Assembly: GCA_963921425.1 (NCBI GenBank) | Contig: OY992837.1 | Location: 5,925,896-5,989,895 of the forward strand | DNA: 64,000 bases | Reading direction: 5' to 3' | Source of the DNA: Dryas octopetala | Lineage: Eukaryota > Streptophyta > Magnoliopsida > Rosales > Rosaceae | In this document: positions 35,981 to 46,030 of the stretch, piece after piece | How positions within the stretch are numbered: the stretch's first letter is position 1 | Layout of the letters: the number at the start of each line of letters is the position of its first letter | Notes under the pieces: generated by a model | The model's input: only the letters and a program-made list of their open reading frames with translations | Told to the model about the DNA's origin: nothing | The model's database searches: none | Program-made: the position numbers and the translations under genes

Positions 35981-38900
35981 AATGTTAATTACCAATGACT
36001 AATTGAGGTTTTAACTAGGACTAGGTGGCATATAAGGGCAAGGGTAGCTAGGCATCCCTTAAGTACGTTCTCTGGCCTAAACCCCTTTCTAGCTCCCCTA
36101 AATTAGAGATTGAAATGTGAAATGTGAGGTCAAAATAATTCAAGGCCATGATAATTTTAGCCTTTATTAAACTTTCTTGAACACTCTAGGAAAGCCCAAT
36201 GAAGATTTAAATTAAAAATGATGATCATGAATAGTACCCTAGTAACATGAATAGTCCTTTTAACTAGGACTAGGTGGCATATAAGGGAAGTGCTATTAAT
36301 CACACTAGCTCGCACTTCCTCTTGCATTCTTGCAGGAATGTAGCTCCCGTATTCATACTTAGGAGTGCAAGCTTCACGTTTATCAACGTCATGAGTAACA
36401 TATACCTAGTATTAGATATAACTGAGATTGATGAGGCAAGTAGCTACGCACTGCCTTTTCCATTTCCATATCATCTCCCACATATAATAATCAATCAGTC
36501 TAGCAAATGATATATATATATATATATATATATGAAGGTATAGCTAGTGTGAAAAACTAGCTAGTGTCATTTTCATAATTATTCATATGTGCAACTATAC
36601 TGTGTGATGCTGGTGATTAATTTTCCCAAGTAAAAGCAAAGCTCAATTAAGTAAAACCCTAGATCAAAAACACACATATGCAAAGCAGCTAGTGGGTCGA
36701 TCTACAATAGATCTAGCAAGATTGTTGAGATCACCACCTTACTGGCCAGTTTCCTTATTACTATTGCTAGAATAATATAGCTATTTCTTCCTTCTTAGTT
36801 AGTGTGACGTGTCCTGTGTACCAGTGAGTACACGTAATAGGTTTAATGTCTTTGTTATTTCCCTTTCCCTTGTATAAATAGTCCCTTAAGGTGTTTCTTT
36901 TGGGCAAGAGATAATATATTTCCTTTCTTTTCAATTGCACTTTTCCTTTAATCTTTCTACAGCACTCTGTTACCTACCATTTGGTATCAGAGCCTACCCT
37001 TTCCATGGGTACCTCGGGACCCCCCCCCTTGGACACTGGTCCTTCTGCCCCTGATTCCACCAGCCAGCTGCAAGCAATCCACAAATCAATTGATTCCTTG
37101 CGTGTGCAACGGGTTGAATTTGAAGCTGCAGTAAAGGCTGATTTGATTACAGCCCTTGAAACCCTTTCTACCCATCAGGCTGAATTTCAAAACTCCATTC
37201 ATAGTCAAAACGCAAGCTTCCAACTTTCTCTCCTTGAGACCTTGCGCCTGCTTCCTCACACCCACCCTCTTCCACCCCTCTCTGAACCAACAACCCCCTC
37301 CATCACATTTGGGTCTTTTCCTCTTTCTCATCCACAACCCCCTTCACGCCCCACCTCTGGCCTCCTTTCCTCTGCCACACCATCTTCCCCTGCCAATCCT
37401 CAACCCCATGTCTCTGTTATGGGTTCCTTTTCTCCCATCTACTCCACCATACCTCCCACCCTATCTTCCATCTCTGCATCACCATCACCACCCGCCTCTA
37501 CCCCTATTTCCCCTTATATTCCCCACTCTCAGATCCCTATTGCTTCTTCCCCCCATATCCCCACTTCCTTTTCCCCTTATATTCCCCACTCTCAGATCCC
37601 TATTGCTTCTTCCCCCCATATCCCCACTTCCTTCCCATTTTTCCCCACTTCTCACTTTTCTCCTAACACAAACCCTAGCTTCAAACCTCTACGTTTTGAC
37701 CTTCCCCGTTTCATCGGTGACGATCCTCATGCTTGGCTCGCTATGGCTGAGCACTTCTTCGAGTATTATACGGTGCCAGAAAATCAGAAAGTTTTAATAG
37801 CCTCAGTGTCTATGGCGGGTGATGCGGCCCTCTGGATGCGTTGGTTCAACACCCGCTATTCTCGTTCTTCTTGGGCTTTCTTTACAGAATTGTTGTTGAA
37901 ACGTTTTGGGTCTCGTGAGACCACTCTTTCCCTGGATGCTACCCTTACTCACCTTCTACAAACAAGTTCAGTTGAGGAATATACAGCCCAATTTATCAAA
38001 CTCTCATGTCGTGCTTCTTATTGGTCTGATGCCCAATTGACAGGTTCTTATGTGGGTGGCCTCCAAGCGGATCTCCGAACTGATGTGCAAGCTCTACAAC
38101 CCAATAACCTCACTCGTGCCATTGAGCTAGCCTATCTTTATGAATCTCGCCATAAAAAGCCTAACCCCAAACCTCCCTTTAAACCCCCATTTTTTCCCAA
38201 CACATCCAGAAACCCACCTCCCCTTAAACCGCCCACTCCTTCCTCTTCCATCACGGTTCCCATTAAAAAACTTTCTCCTGCAGAAATGCAAGATCGCCGG
38301 TCAAAAGGACTGTGCTTCAACTGTGACGAGTTATACAAACCAGGGCATCATTGCACACAACCCCGCATTTACATGGTCGATGTTCTTCCAGATGAGACCC
38401 TTCCCGATTCACCAAATCCTTCCCCACCCAACCACACTGACTTCCTTGATTTACATCCAGAATCTGACCCGACCATCCACGCCTTATATGACTCCCACCA
38501 CCCCCAAACTATGCGGTTGCACGGTTTTATCCGCAAAACGCCAGTCCACATCTTTATTGATTGTGGAGCTACCTATAATTTCCTTCACCCATCCATTGCT
38601 AAACAGCTTCCCTTTCCCATTAATGCATCCTTATCTCAGAAAATGACAATTGCCAGCGGCCAGACACTATCCACTAAAGGAGTTATGAGTCAAGTTCCTC
38701 TAACTATCCAAGACTTAATTTTTCTTATTGATTTTCATATCCTTGCTGTCGCTGGGTGTGATGTCTTACTTGGTGCTGCTTGGCTTGAAACATTGGGGCA
38801 TATTGGCTGGAACTTTAAAACCAAAGAAATGAATTTTTTCCTCAATGGCCATTCCTTTCAGTTACGTGGTACCCAACCACCATTGCCTTCATTTGTGGGG

Positions 38901-41900
38901 TGCCGCATGATTTCACGATTGCTTTCCTCTGAACCTTTGGGATTATTAGCTCAAGTTATTCCCTTGGATACTGACCTTCCTCTATCCCCAACCCCTTCCC
39001 CCGCACTACACACCTTGCTACACCAATACAATGACCTTTTTCAACCACCCACCTGCCTTCCTCCCCCACGGGTTCATGATCACCAAATACCTCTGCAGCC
39101 TGGTACCTCCCCAATCAACGTCCGCCCATATAGATATCCTCATTTTCAGAAGGCAGAGATTGAATCCCTTATTGCTGAAATGTTGGCTAATGGCATCATT
39201 CGCCATAGTTCCAGTCCTTATTCTTCCCCTGTGTTGCTCGTCAAAAAGAAAGACGGCTCTTGGCGAATGTGTGTTGATTATCGCGCCTTGAACGCGGTTA
39301 CAATTAAAGACCGGTATCCTATACCGGTAATTGACGAGTTATTAGATGAATTACATGGTGCTTCTGTTTTTTCCAAACTCGACCTCCGCTCGGGCTACCA
39401 CCAAATTCGGATGTACGGGCCTGACATTCACAAGACAGCATTTCGCACTCATGATGGGCATTTTGAATTCCTCGTCATGCCTTTTGGTTTGTCAAATGCT
39501 CCCTCTACTTTTCAGTCAATTATGAATGATCTCTTTCGCCCTTATTTGCGCAAATTTGTATTGGTATTTTTTGATGATATTTTAGTGTACAGCAAGTCCA
39601 TTACAGATCATATTTCTCACCTCTCTACTGTATTTGAGATATTGCGTACCAATCAGCTCAAGGTCAAGCAAACTAAGTGCTCATTTGCGCAGCCTTCTAT
39701 CGAATATCTTGGGCATGTTATTTCACAAGATGGCGTCTCTGTCGATACCTCCAAAATTGAGTGTATCTCGGCCTGGCCTGCTCCCACTACATTGAAACAG
39801 CTTCGAGGTTTCCTTGGCCTTACAGGCTATTACAGAAAATTCGTTCACCATTATGGAATTTTGGCTCAACCCTTATCTGATTTGCTAAAAAAGGATGCGT
39901 TCCACTGGTCTCCAGCTGCTGAAGCCTCATTTCTCACTCTCAAACAAGCTCTCAGCTCCACTCCGGTCCTTGCTCTTCCGGATTTCACCAAACAGTTCAG
40001 TGTTGAATGTGATGCATCTGATCGGGGCATCGGTGCTGTCTTATCACAAGAGGGTCATCCCATTGCCTATCTTAGCAAGCCATTATCGGGTAGAAACCTT
40101 GCCCTTTCGGTATATGACAAAGAAATGTTGGCGGTTGTGTTTGCTGTACAGAAATGGCGTCCTTATTTGGTGGGTCGGCGGTTTAAAATCATCACCGACC
40201 ACCAAACCATCCGTCATTTTCTCAACCAAAGAATTACTACCCCTGCTCAACACCGTTGGCTACTCAAGTTACTTGGTTATGATTATGAGGTAGAATATAG
40301 AGCAGGCTCCCACAATCAAGCTCCAGATGCCCTCTCTCGCCGGCATGAGCTTCTACCTCTTATGGGCCTTTCTACCCCAGTCTTCGACTGCTTGGAGGAT
40401 ATCAAGCTCACTTGTCACTCTGATCCCCTGATTGTCCCTATCCTTCAAGCTCTTCAGGCCAACAGATCCGCTCCTTCCGGATATTCACTCAAAAATGATC
40501 TTCTTTATTATAAAGACCGTGTCTTTGTTCCAGCTTCCTCCCCTTGGCGCCAACGCCTGTTAGAAGAATTCCATGCCTCTCTGTCCGCAGGCCATTCTGG
40601 TTACCTCAGGACCCTCACTCGACTCACTCGCAATTTTTTGTGGCCTGGCATTCGCAAGGATGTCAAAACTTTTGTCCAAGCTTGCGATACTTGTCAACGC
40701 AATAAATATGAGGCTATCCACCCTCCAGGACTCCTCCAGCCCCTCCTTATTCCATCCGAGGCTTGGCAAGATATAGCCATGGATTTCATTACCGGCTTGC
40801 CCGCTGCCCGCGGTAAGCATGCCATTTTAGTGGTCGTTGATCGCTTCACAAAATATGGGCATTTTGTCCCTCTCTCTCATCCTTTTTCCGCTGATAAAAT
40901 TGCCCACTTGTTCACTCAAGAAATTTTCAAACTTCATGGCATGCCACGGTCCATCACCAGCGATCGTGATCCTATTTTTCTAAGCAATTTCTGGGAATCC
41001 TTTTTCAAGCTTCATGGCACCAAGCTATGCCGCAGTTCTGCCTATCACCCTCAAAGTGATGGCCAAACCGAGGTTTTGAATCGCATCCTTGAGCAATATT
41101 TACGCTGCTTTGTGGGAGACAAGCCTTCCTCTTGGGTCCAGTGGCTACCGTGGGCCGAATGGTGGTACAACACTTCCTATCAAGCTTCATTGCGCATGAC
41201 CCCTTTTCAGGCACTTTATGGCACCCCACCACCCTCTGTTCAGAGCTATTTACCAGGTTCTTCCGCTGTTCATCATGTTGATACCACACTCCGTGAGCGT
41301 GACGCTTTGCTCCGCACACTCAAAACCAATTTGGCAGCAGCTCAGAATCGCATGAAAGTGTATGCTGATAAAAAGCGTTCTGAGCGACAATTTAATGTTG
41401 GGGATATGGTCTACCTCCGCCTTCAGCCATATCGGCAACAATCTGTTCAACAACGTCAATCCACCAAGCTTAGTCCACGCTTCTATGGTCCTTTTCGCAT
41501 TTTGCAGCGTGTTGGCAGTGTTGCCTACAAATTGGACCTTCCTCAGCATGCTAAAATCCATCCAGTGTTTCATGTTTCACTCCTCAAACTCAAGATTGGC
41601 GACTCCGTTCCAACCTCTCCCACATTGCCCCCATTCACACCTGACGCCCAATCCGTGTGGCAACCAGAGCACATCCTTGACCGCGGACTTGTTAAACGTG
41701 ACAATGCCCCTGTCACTCGTTGGCTCGTTCAATGGCGTGGCTTACCTGCCTCCGATGCTACATGGGAAGATGCTTCCACCATCCTGCAACGATTCCCTGA
41801 TTTCCAGGCCTGAGGACATGCCTTCTTTAAGGGGGGAGGAGTTGTTGAGATCACCACCTTACTGGCCAGTTTCCTTATTACTATTGCTAGAATAATATAG

Positions 41901-42467
41901 CTATTTCTTCCTTCTTAGTTAGTGTGACGTGTCCTGTGTACCAGTGAGTACACGTAATAGGTTTAATGTCTTTGTTATTTCCCTTTCCCTTGTATAAATA
42001 GTCCCTTAAGGTGTTTCTTTTGGGCAAGAGATAATATATTTCCTTTCTTTTCAATTGCACTTTTCCTTTAATCTTTCTACAGCACTCTGTTACCTACCAA
42101 AGATGGGTTCTGAGAAAGAGATTTAGAGATCTAGAGCGAGATTAAGAGAGATTAAGACAGATCTAGAGAATTATGTACGTACTCTGTCTATCATGCCCAG
42201 GTACTTGGGAGAGGTCCGAGGTCTTAGCTCGACAATCCAACCCTCTGGAAGGCCAAACTCCCTTCCATCTAAAAACTTGCTCTCGTTTGCAGCCTCAGCT
42301 ACTTGGGGTAGCAGGATGATTTGCATCTCTGGATGATCACCGTTGTGATCTCTGCCCATCATAGCTGGTTCAGTATTTGGTTGTTGGTTCACCTCGACAA
42401 GCTGATAATTTGATACTGCAACTGCAGGCGATGAAGAAGATGAGGATGAGGAAGTGCCTCTGTCCAT
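34247..42467 (-). CDS. MBD-A: methyl-CpG-binding-domain protein, 261 aa, 6 exons, intron 1 holds a Ty3 element
   Basis: Nuclear protein predicted to bind methylated CpG or MBD partner sites. Exons on minus are 42467-42183, 35963-35841, 35602-35501, 35118-34990, 34641-34513 and 34247-34264 (18 nt ending VLESS-stop). All are phase 0 with GT/AG borders and total 262 codons. The N-terminus is Ser-rich (MDRGTSSSS). The MBD spans the exon 1/2 junction: LPEGWIVELRPRTSPKY, then GMIDR, then FFYQPGRTKRFRSL. This keeps the Trp, the Asp, the Phe/Tyr pair and the terminal RFRS arginine. Exons 2-5 look like tandem copies of one unit. Intron 1 is 6.2 kb because of the retrotransposon, which lies antisense. 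The terminal exon rests only on splice consensus; if exon 5 is not spliced, the protein ends eight codons on, at 34489. Confidence 0.8.
36723..36979 (+). repeat. 5' LTR of the Ty3 element
   Basis: 257 bp, TG...CA ends. It carries TATAAATA near 36933, a plausible Pol II promoter, and matches the 3' LTR base for base by eye. Confidence 0.95.
36982..36993 (+). other. Primer-binding site (initiator tRNA-Met)
   Basis: TGGTATCAGAGC, two bases after the 5' LTR. It is complementary to the 3' end of plant initiator tRNA-Met, the usual primer for this group. Confidence 0.95.
37005..41813 (+). CDS. Ty3/gypsy gag-pol polyprotein with chromodomain, 1602 aa
   Basis: One uninterrupted frame from the ATG at 37005. 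Order: Pro/Ser-rich N-terminal gag with a 63-bp in-frame tandem repeat (37510-37635); capsid-like region (FIGDDPHAWL); zinc knuckle (CFNCDELYKPGHHC) near residue 440; aspartic protease (FIDCGATYNFL) near 518. Then reverse transcriptase with WRMCVDYRALN and FFDDILVYS near 855, RNase H with CDASDRGIGAVL near 1002, and integrase. The integrase has an HHCC finger ending CDTCQRNK and D,D-35-E residues in MDFITG, TSDRDP and SDGQTEVLN (about 1259, 1319, 1354). The chromodomain (WLVQWRGLPASDATWE) lies near 1550-1602. All catalytic residues are present. Confidence 0.97.
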   Translation: MGTSGPPPLDTGPSAPDSTSQLQAIHKSIDSLRVQRVEFEAAVKADLITALETLSTHQAEFQNSIHSQNASFQLSLLETLRLLPHTHPLPPLSEPTTPSITFGSFPLSHPQPPSRPTSGLLSSATPSSPANPQPHVSVMGSFSPIYSTIPPTLSSISASPSPPASTPISPYIPHSQIPIASSPHIPTSFSPYIPHSQIPIASSPHIPTSFPFFPTSHFSPNTNPSFKPLRFDLPRFIGDDPHAWLAMAEHFFEYYTVPENQKVLIASVSMAGDAALWMRWFNTRYSRSSWAFFTELLLKRFGSRETTLSLDATLTHLLQTSSVEEYTAQFIKLSCRASYWSDAQLTGSYVGGLQADLRTDVQALQPNNLTRAIELAYLYESRHKKPNPKPPFKPPFFPNTSRNPPPLKPPTPSSSITVPIKKLSPAEMQDRRSKGLCFNCDELYKPGHHCTQPRIYMVDVLPDETLPDSPNPSPPNHTDFLDLHPESDPTIHALYDSHHPQTMRLHGFIRKTPVHIFIDCGATYNFLHPSIAKQLPFPINASLSQKMTIASGQTLSTKGVMSQVPLTIQDLIFLIDFHILAVAGCDVLLGAAWLETLGHIGWNFKTKEMNFFLNGHSFQLRGTQPPLPSFVGCRMISRLLSSEPLGLLAQVIPLDTDLPLSPTPSPALHTLLHQYNDLFQPPTCLPPPRVHDHQIPLQPGTSPINVRPYRYPHFQKAEIESLIAEMLANGIIRHSSSPYSSPVLLVKKKDGSWRMCVDYRALNAVTIKDRYPIPVIDELLDELHGASVFSKLDLRSGYHQIRMYGPDIHKTAFRTHDGHFEFLVMPFGLSNAPSTFQSIMNDLFRPYLRKFVLVFFDDILVYSKSITDHISHLSTVFEILRTNQLKVKQTKCSFAQPSIEYLGHVISQDGVSVDTSKIECISAWPAPTTLKQLRGFLGLTGYYRKFVHHYGILAQPLSDLLKKDAFHWSPAAEASFLTLKQALSSTPVLALPDFTKQFSVECDASDRGIGAVLSQEGHPIAYLSKPLSGRNLALSVYDKEMLAVVFAVQKWRPYLVGRRFKIITDHQTIRHFLNQRITTPAQHRWLLKLLGYDYEVEYRAGSHNQAPDALSRRHELLPLMGLSTPVFDCLEDIKLTCHSDPLIVPILQALQANRSAPSGYSLKNDLLYYKDRVFVPASSPWRQRLLEEFHASLSAGHSGYLRTLTRLTRNFLWPGIRKDVKTFVQACDTCQRNKYEAIHPPGLLQPLLIPSEAWQDIAMDFITGLPAARGKHAILVVVDRFTKYGHFVPLSHPFSADKIAHLFTQEIFKLHGMPRSITSDRDPIFLSNFWESFFKLHGTKLCRSSAYHPQSDGQTEVLNRILEQYLRCFVGDKPSSWVQWLPWAEWWYNTSYQASLRMTPFQALYGTPPPSVQSYLPGSSAVHHVDTTLRERDALLRTLKTNLAAAQNRMKVYADKKRSERQFNVGDMVYLRLQPYRQQSVQQRQSTKLSPRFYGPFRILQRVGSVAYKLDLPQHAKIHPVFHVSLLKLKIGDSVPTSPTLPPFTPDAQSVWQPEHILDRGLVKRDNAPVTRWLVQWRGLPASDATWEDASTILQRFPDFQA
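41829..41842 (+). other. Polypurine tract of the Ty3 element
   Basis: The purine run AAGGGGGGAGGAG lies directly before the 3' LTR, the expected plus-strand priming site. Confidence 0.9.
41843..42099 (+). repeat. 3' LTR of the Ty3 element
   Basis: 257 bp and identical to the 5' LTR on direct reading. It is followed by the second AAGAT target copy. Confidence 0.95.
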
Positions 42468-43475
42468 AGCTGTCTGCACCTTCTAGCAGCTACCTCGGTC
42501 TGGATCTATCTCTCACACACACAGAGTAAACGGCAGGTTAGGGTACTCTAAAACGAGAATGAGTCATATTTGTACCCAAGTAAGTTACAAAACGAATAGG
42601 AGTGAAGTTCTTTGTGCATGCAACCAGTCCAGCCGAAAGGTGGCAAACTAGGTAATATGAAACGGCTCCATCGTGTAATATTCAGAACAACCTTTTTTTG
42701 TTTTTTTTGTTTTTGAAGAGATTTAGGGACAATACCCAAATGAGATTTATAAAATTTCCCTTATCTGTGAAAACCAGGGAAAATTATTTACTAGTTACAC
42801 AGAAAAAGTAATTCAATGACTGCTAAAAATTTAGAACATAAAAATAAGGAGAAAAAAAAAGATTTAATACAACTTTCTAAAATACAAAAAAAAAAAAAAA
42901 AAAACTGATAAAAAACCATATGAAAATTCATCACCACAATGGATAAACCTCTTTTTCTATCGCAGCTTTAGCTAAGAATTCATCAACGTATTCATCAAAC
43001 TTTTCCTCCCACATTGGCATATTATAGGGAAGACAACTCCTTTTGTTTCTGATCGATACAGAAAAGAACAAAACACCAAAGTCATGTACATTCACCGAGC
43101 TGGTGCTACCATGAAATATTGAAATTCAATTAAATGAGCTTTCCATTTCTGTTGCCAAATATTAATGTTTTGTGTAAAAAATTAAAGGAAAGTATTTGAA
43201 CAAAATCTAACTCATATTTTCAAAATTACATATTTAAATGCATATGACTACATTCATTGTCCCAAATCCAACTATGAAAAGGTTGCCTTGTTACACCATA
43301 TTTATTATCTAACTCCCACTGGACTTCCTAATCAGGTCAATCCAATAATATGCATCTGGTGGGGCACCCTCTACCAACATCCTACAAATAGCTCCAAAAT
43401 TGTCCAAACTTGAAAACCATTGGGATTAGTGAAATGGCTTGCATGAAGAGTTAAGGAGGTTGGTTTTATTTAGTG
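42468..43475 (-). promoter_or_regulatory. Upstream region of MBD-A, proximal part, homologous to the MBD-B upstream region
   Basis: The leader has a CACACACACA patch near 42515. From about 42985 onward the sequence aligns by eye with 51390-51720. Shared landmarks are CATGTACATTCAC, CACCATATTTATT, CTGGTGGGGCAC and GAAATGGCTTGCATGAAGAG. Homology continues after the solo LTR at 46026. Confidence 0.7.
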
Positions 43476-43480
43476 TCACA

Positions 43481-46025
43481 TGTAACGACCCGACCCAAAG
43501 TTGACTTTTAAAACTAAGGGACTTTCGTCTTTGACCTTGGGTCCATTTGATAGGTCTCGAGTCCACGAATTCGTAGACACGCGGCACGCGTCAATCGGAG
43601 TTACGGTTTGGAAGATACGGACATGTGAAGTAAGGGGCAATTTTGTAAATTGATAAAAGTGGGTTATAAAACCCCAAAGGTCCAGAAAATTCTGGACTTT
43701 CTCTCTCCTCTCACGCCTCACTCTCTCTCCCTGTTATCTTTCCCCGACGCCCCTCCCCTGGCACACTCTCCTCTCCGGCCGGCTTCCCTCGCCGTCCGGC
43801 CAGGAGACGGCGACGGCACCACCTCTGCCTCCCCCTTTTCTCTCTCTCCTCCCCTTTTTCTCTCTCTCTCTCCTCGCTGGTTTTCTCTCTCTCTCGGCTG
43901 GCTCTCTCTCTCTCCCCCGTGATCTCTCTCTTCGACCCTCGGTCGTCCAGCGCCGGATTTCAGTGAGCTGACCGGCGTTGGACTCGCCTCCACGCCGCAA
44001 ACCTCCCAGTGGGGTCTGATCAGCCAACCAAGCCGCGACGGCGGCGCAGCGACGCCGTTTCTGAACGAAGCTCTCAACGGCGACTCGATTTTTCCAGCGA
44101 GTTCGAGGCCGACGACCACTTGGGTTCTCTTCCCCAGGCTCCGGCGAGTCCAGCAGCGTCACCCCTTGCTCCGGTGATCGCTCACGGCGGCGAATCGACG
44201 ATGCAAAGGCCGGCGGCTTCCGCCGCCGATTCCGGCGTTTCCGGCGATAGTTGGCCATCGATCCAGTTGACAAAATCGATCCTCTAGGTACATGGGCTCG
44301 GGAAATCTCATTCCCGATGCCGTTATGCTGCCGGATTTGGTATCCGAGCAATGGCACCGTGAAGGGTATTTCGATCTTTTACGTAGTTAAATTGTGAGTG
44401 AAACGTATCGGACTTTTAATGTAGAGCACTGTTATTGAATGGTCTGTTTTGTGTGATTGTTGCTTTACGTTAAAGAAGACTAGGTGTACGATTTTGAGTT
44501 AGGAGAATGAATTGATGAGGATTCGAGGTTAGGGAATTATTTAGGAATTATAGGGTTGCCCGAGAATAATTGCTGGATTAGAGAAAAAAAAAACACTTAT
44601 TGTCGAGGATTAATGAAAATGATTAGGTAATTATCTTACAGAATAATCAAGTTACTTTTGAGGAAGCATTTGGTATGATTTGAGTGACAAACAAGTGTAA
44701 GGTCATGAGCAAGAATAAATTTCGGAAGGGATTCCTTGATTCGGCATAGCTCGGAGTAAACTGAGAGTAAATGTTTAAAGAATAAATTGTCTGACAACAA
44801 GTGTTGATGATGATGCATATGTAGAGATGAATCTGAGGAAAAATACATGAGGCATTTAAACATTGTGATACAAGGATGGCTATGAGATGGTTCTGAGAAT
44901 GATGTGATTGAGGTTGTGTGAGAAATCCTGCCTGCTCGTGCATTGATTCGCTCTGCACGAGAAGTGGCGAGCATTCCTGCCTGCTCGTGTATAGATTTGC
45001 TCTGCACGAGAAGTGGCGAGCATACCTGCCTGCTCGTGCATTGATTCGCTCTGCACGAGAAGTGGCGAGCATCCTGCCTGCTCGTGCATTGATTCGCTCT
45101 GCACGAGAAGTGGCGAGCATTCCTGCCTGCTCGTGTATAGATTCGCTCTGCACGAGAAGTGGCGAGCATACCTGCCTGCCCGTGCATCGATCCGCTCTGC
45201 ACGGGAAGTGGCGAGCGATTTACAGTTTGTGGAGTGAGATTTTGGTTGTGGAGTATAAATTGTTCTTCAGAGGTCGATTTACAATTTTGAGGGGATTGAA
45301 AAATGGATCTGAAGGAAGAGATTTTGAAGGTAGTTTGAAAGCTAGAGGATTTCAAAAAGCGACGTGAGTGAAATTAGATAGTCTATTTTCGTTGCTTTGT
45401 GTGCTTGCGTGCATTCGTTTGCTAGGATTTGGTTTGGCTAGGACTTGGTAAAGTGTAGGCTTGAAGCTTGAGAAGGGAAGCGAGAGTGATTATGCCGTGA
45501 GGTTATTAATGAGGATGTGAACGTTTGAGGTTGATGTTGAGGTTAATAGTTAATGATTAGGCAATTGATTTGCCAAAATGTTTTATTATTATTATTGATG
45601 AGATTTGATGTGCATTGAGGAGTTTTTGATTATCTTGATGCTTGGATGATTAGTGGTGGAATGTTTTGTAATTAAGTAATTATGGATATTTTGTGGATTA
45701 TTTTTTTTGAGTTTGGGGATTGAGAAAATTATTGAGGACAATTACTATGTCACTTCACTTATACGATCTCTAGTGTGCTTACCAGGTTTGTCGTATAACC
45801 TCGTATACCATGAATGTGGTGTAGGATTTGTGTTTTGCAGGTTAAGCAGGCTGAGGAAGTAGTGAGGAGAAGACGAGGCAGTGGGACCCAGAGAGATTTA
45901 TTTAAAAATGTTTTTGACAGAATTATATTTACTTATGTTGTTGTGCATGGCTCAAAAGTAAGAGAAAATAGATTTAACAGTTTGATGTTCAGTATTTTCA
46001 TGGGCCCGAGGTTAGGGGCGTTTCA
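43481..46025 (+). mobile_element. Solo LTR of a large LTR retrotransposon, 2545 bp
   Basis: Starts TGTAACGACCCGACCC and ends GGGGCGTTTCA. The 5-bp target duplication TCACA is exact (43476-43480, 46026-46030). No gag-pol, PBS or PPT lies inside. A TATAAAA near 43664 followed by a CT-rich stretch fits an LTR promoter. The paralogous MBD-B upstream region shows the empty site (GCATCACATGCTAG at about 51733), which confirms insertion. It is most simply the product of recombination between two LTRs. Open frames inside (43.7-44.4 kb) have no family support. Confidence 0.85.
44926..45218. repeat. Minisatellite: six copies of a 48-49 bp unit inside the solo LTR
   Basis: Units begin CCTGCCTGCTCGTG and end AGTGGCGAGCA. 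Each contains CTCGTGCA ... TGCACGAG or a close variant, an 8-bp inverted repeat around an 11-base loop, so each unit could fold into a hairpin. The last copy is the most diverged but keeps pairing partners (CCCGTGCA/TGCACGGG). Confidence 0.95.
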
Positions 46026-46030
46026 TCACA

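Larger units (their letters stand above)
36723..42099 (+). mobile_element. Complete Ty3/gypsy chromovirus (Reina-like size), 5377 bp, inside MBD-A intron 1
   Basis: LTRs 36723-36979 and 41843-42099 are 257 bp each, and I see no difference between them. They start TGTTGAGATCACC and end TTACCTACCA. The 5-bp target duplication AAGAT is exact (36718-36722 and 42100-42104). A primer-binding site and polypurine tract are present, and the single gag-pol frame is open throughout. Identical LTRs and an intact frame mean a very recent insertion, possibly still mobile. A C-terminal chromodomain assigns it to chromoviruses. Small size and short LTRs suggest the Reina clade, which is inference. Confidence 0.97.

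Noticed and set aside
43718..44357. Overlapping Arg/Glu-rich and Ser-rich reading frames
   Set aside because: They lie in the CT-rich leader part of a solo LTR, overlap each other on both strands and match no domain.
44636..45367. Repetitive frames on both strands and a CRISPR-like look of regular repeats
   Set aside because: Repeats are directly tandem without unique spacers, with a 49-bp period and inside an LTR; this is a minisatellite, and plants have no CRISPR.
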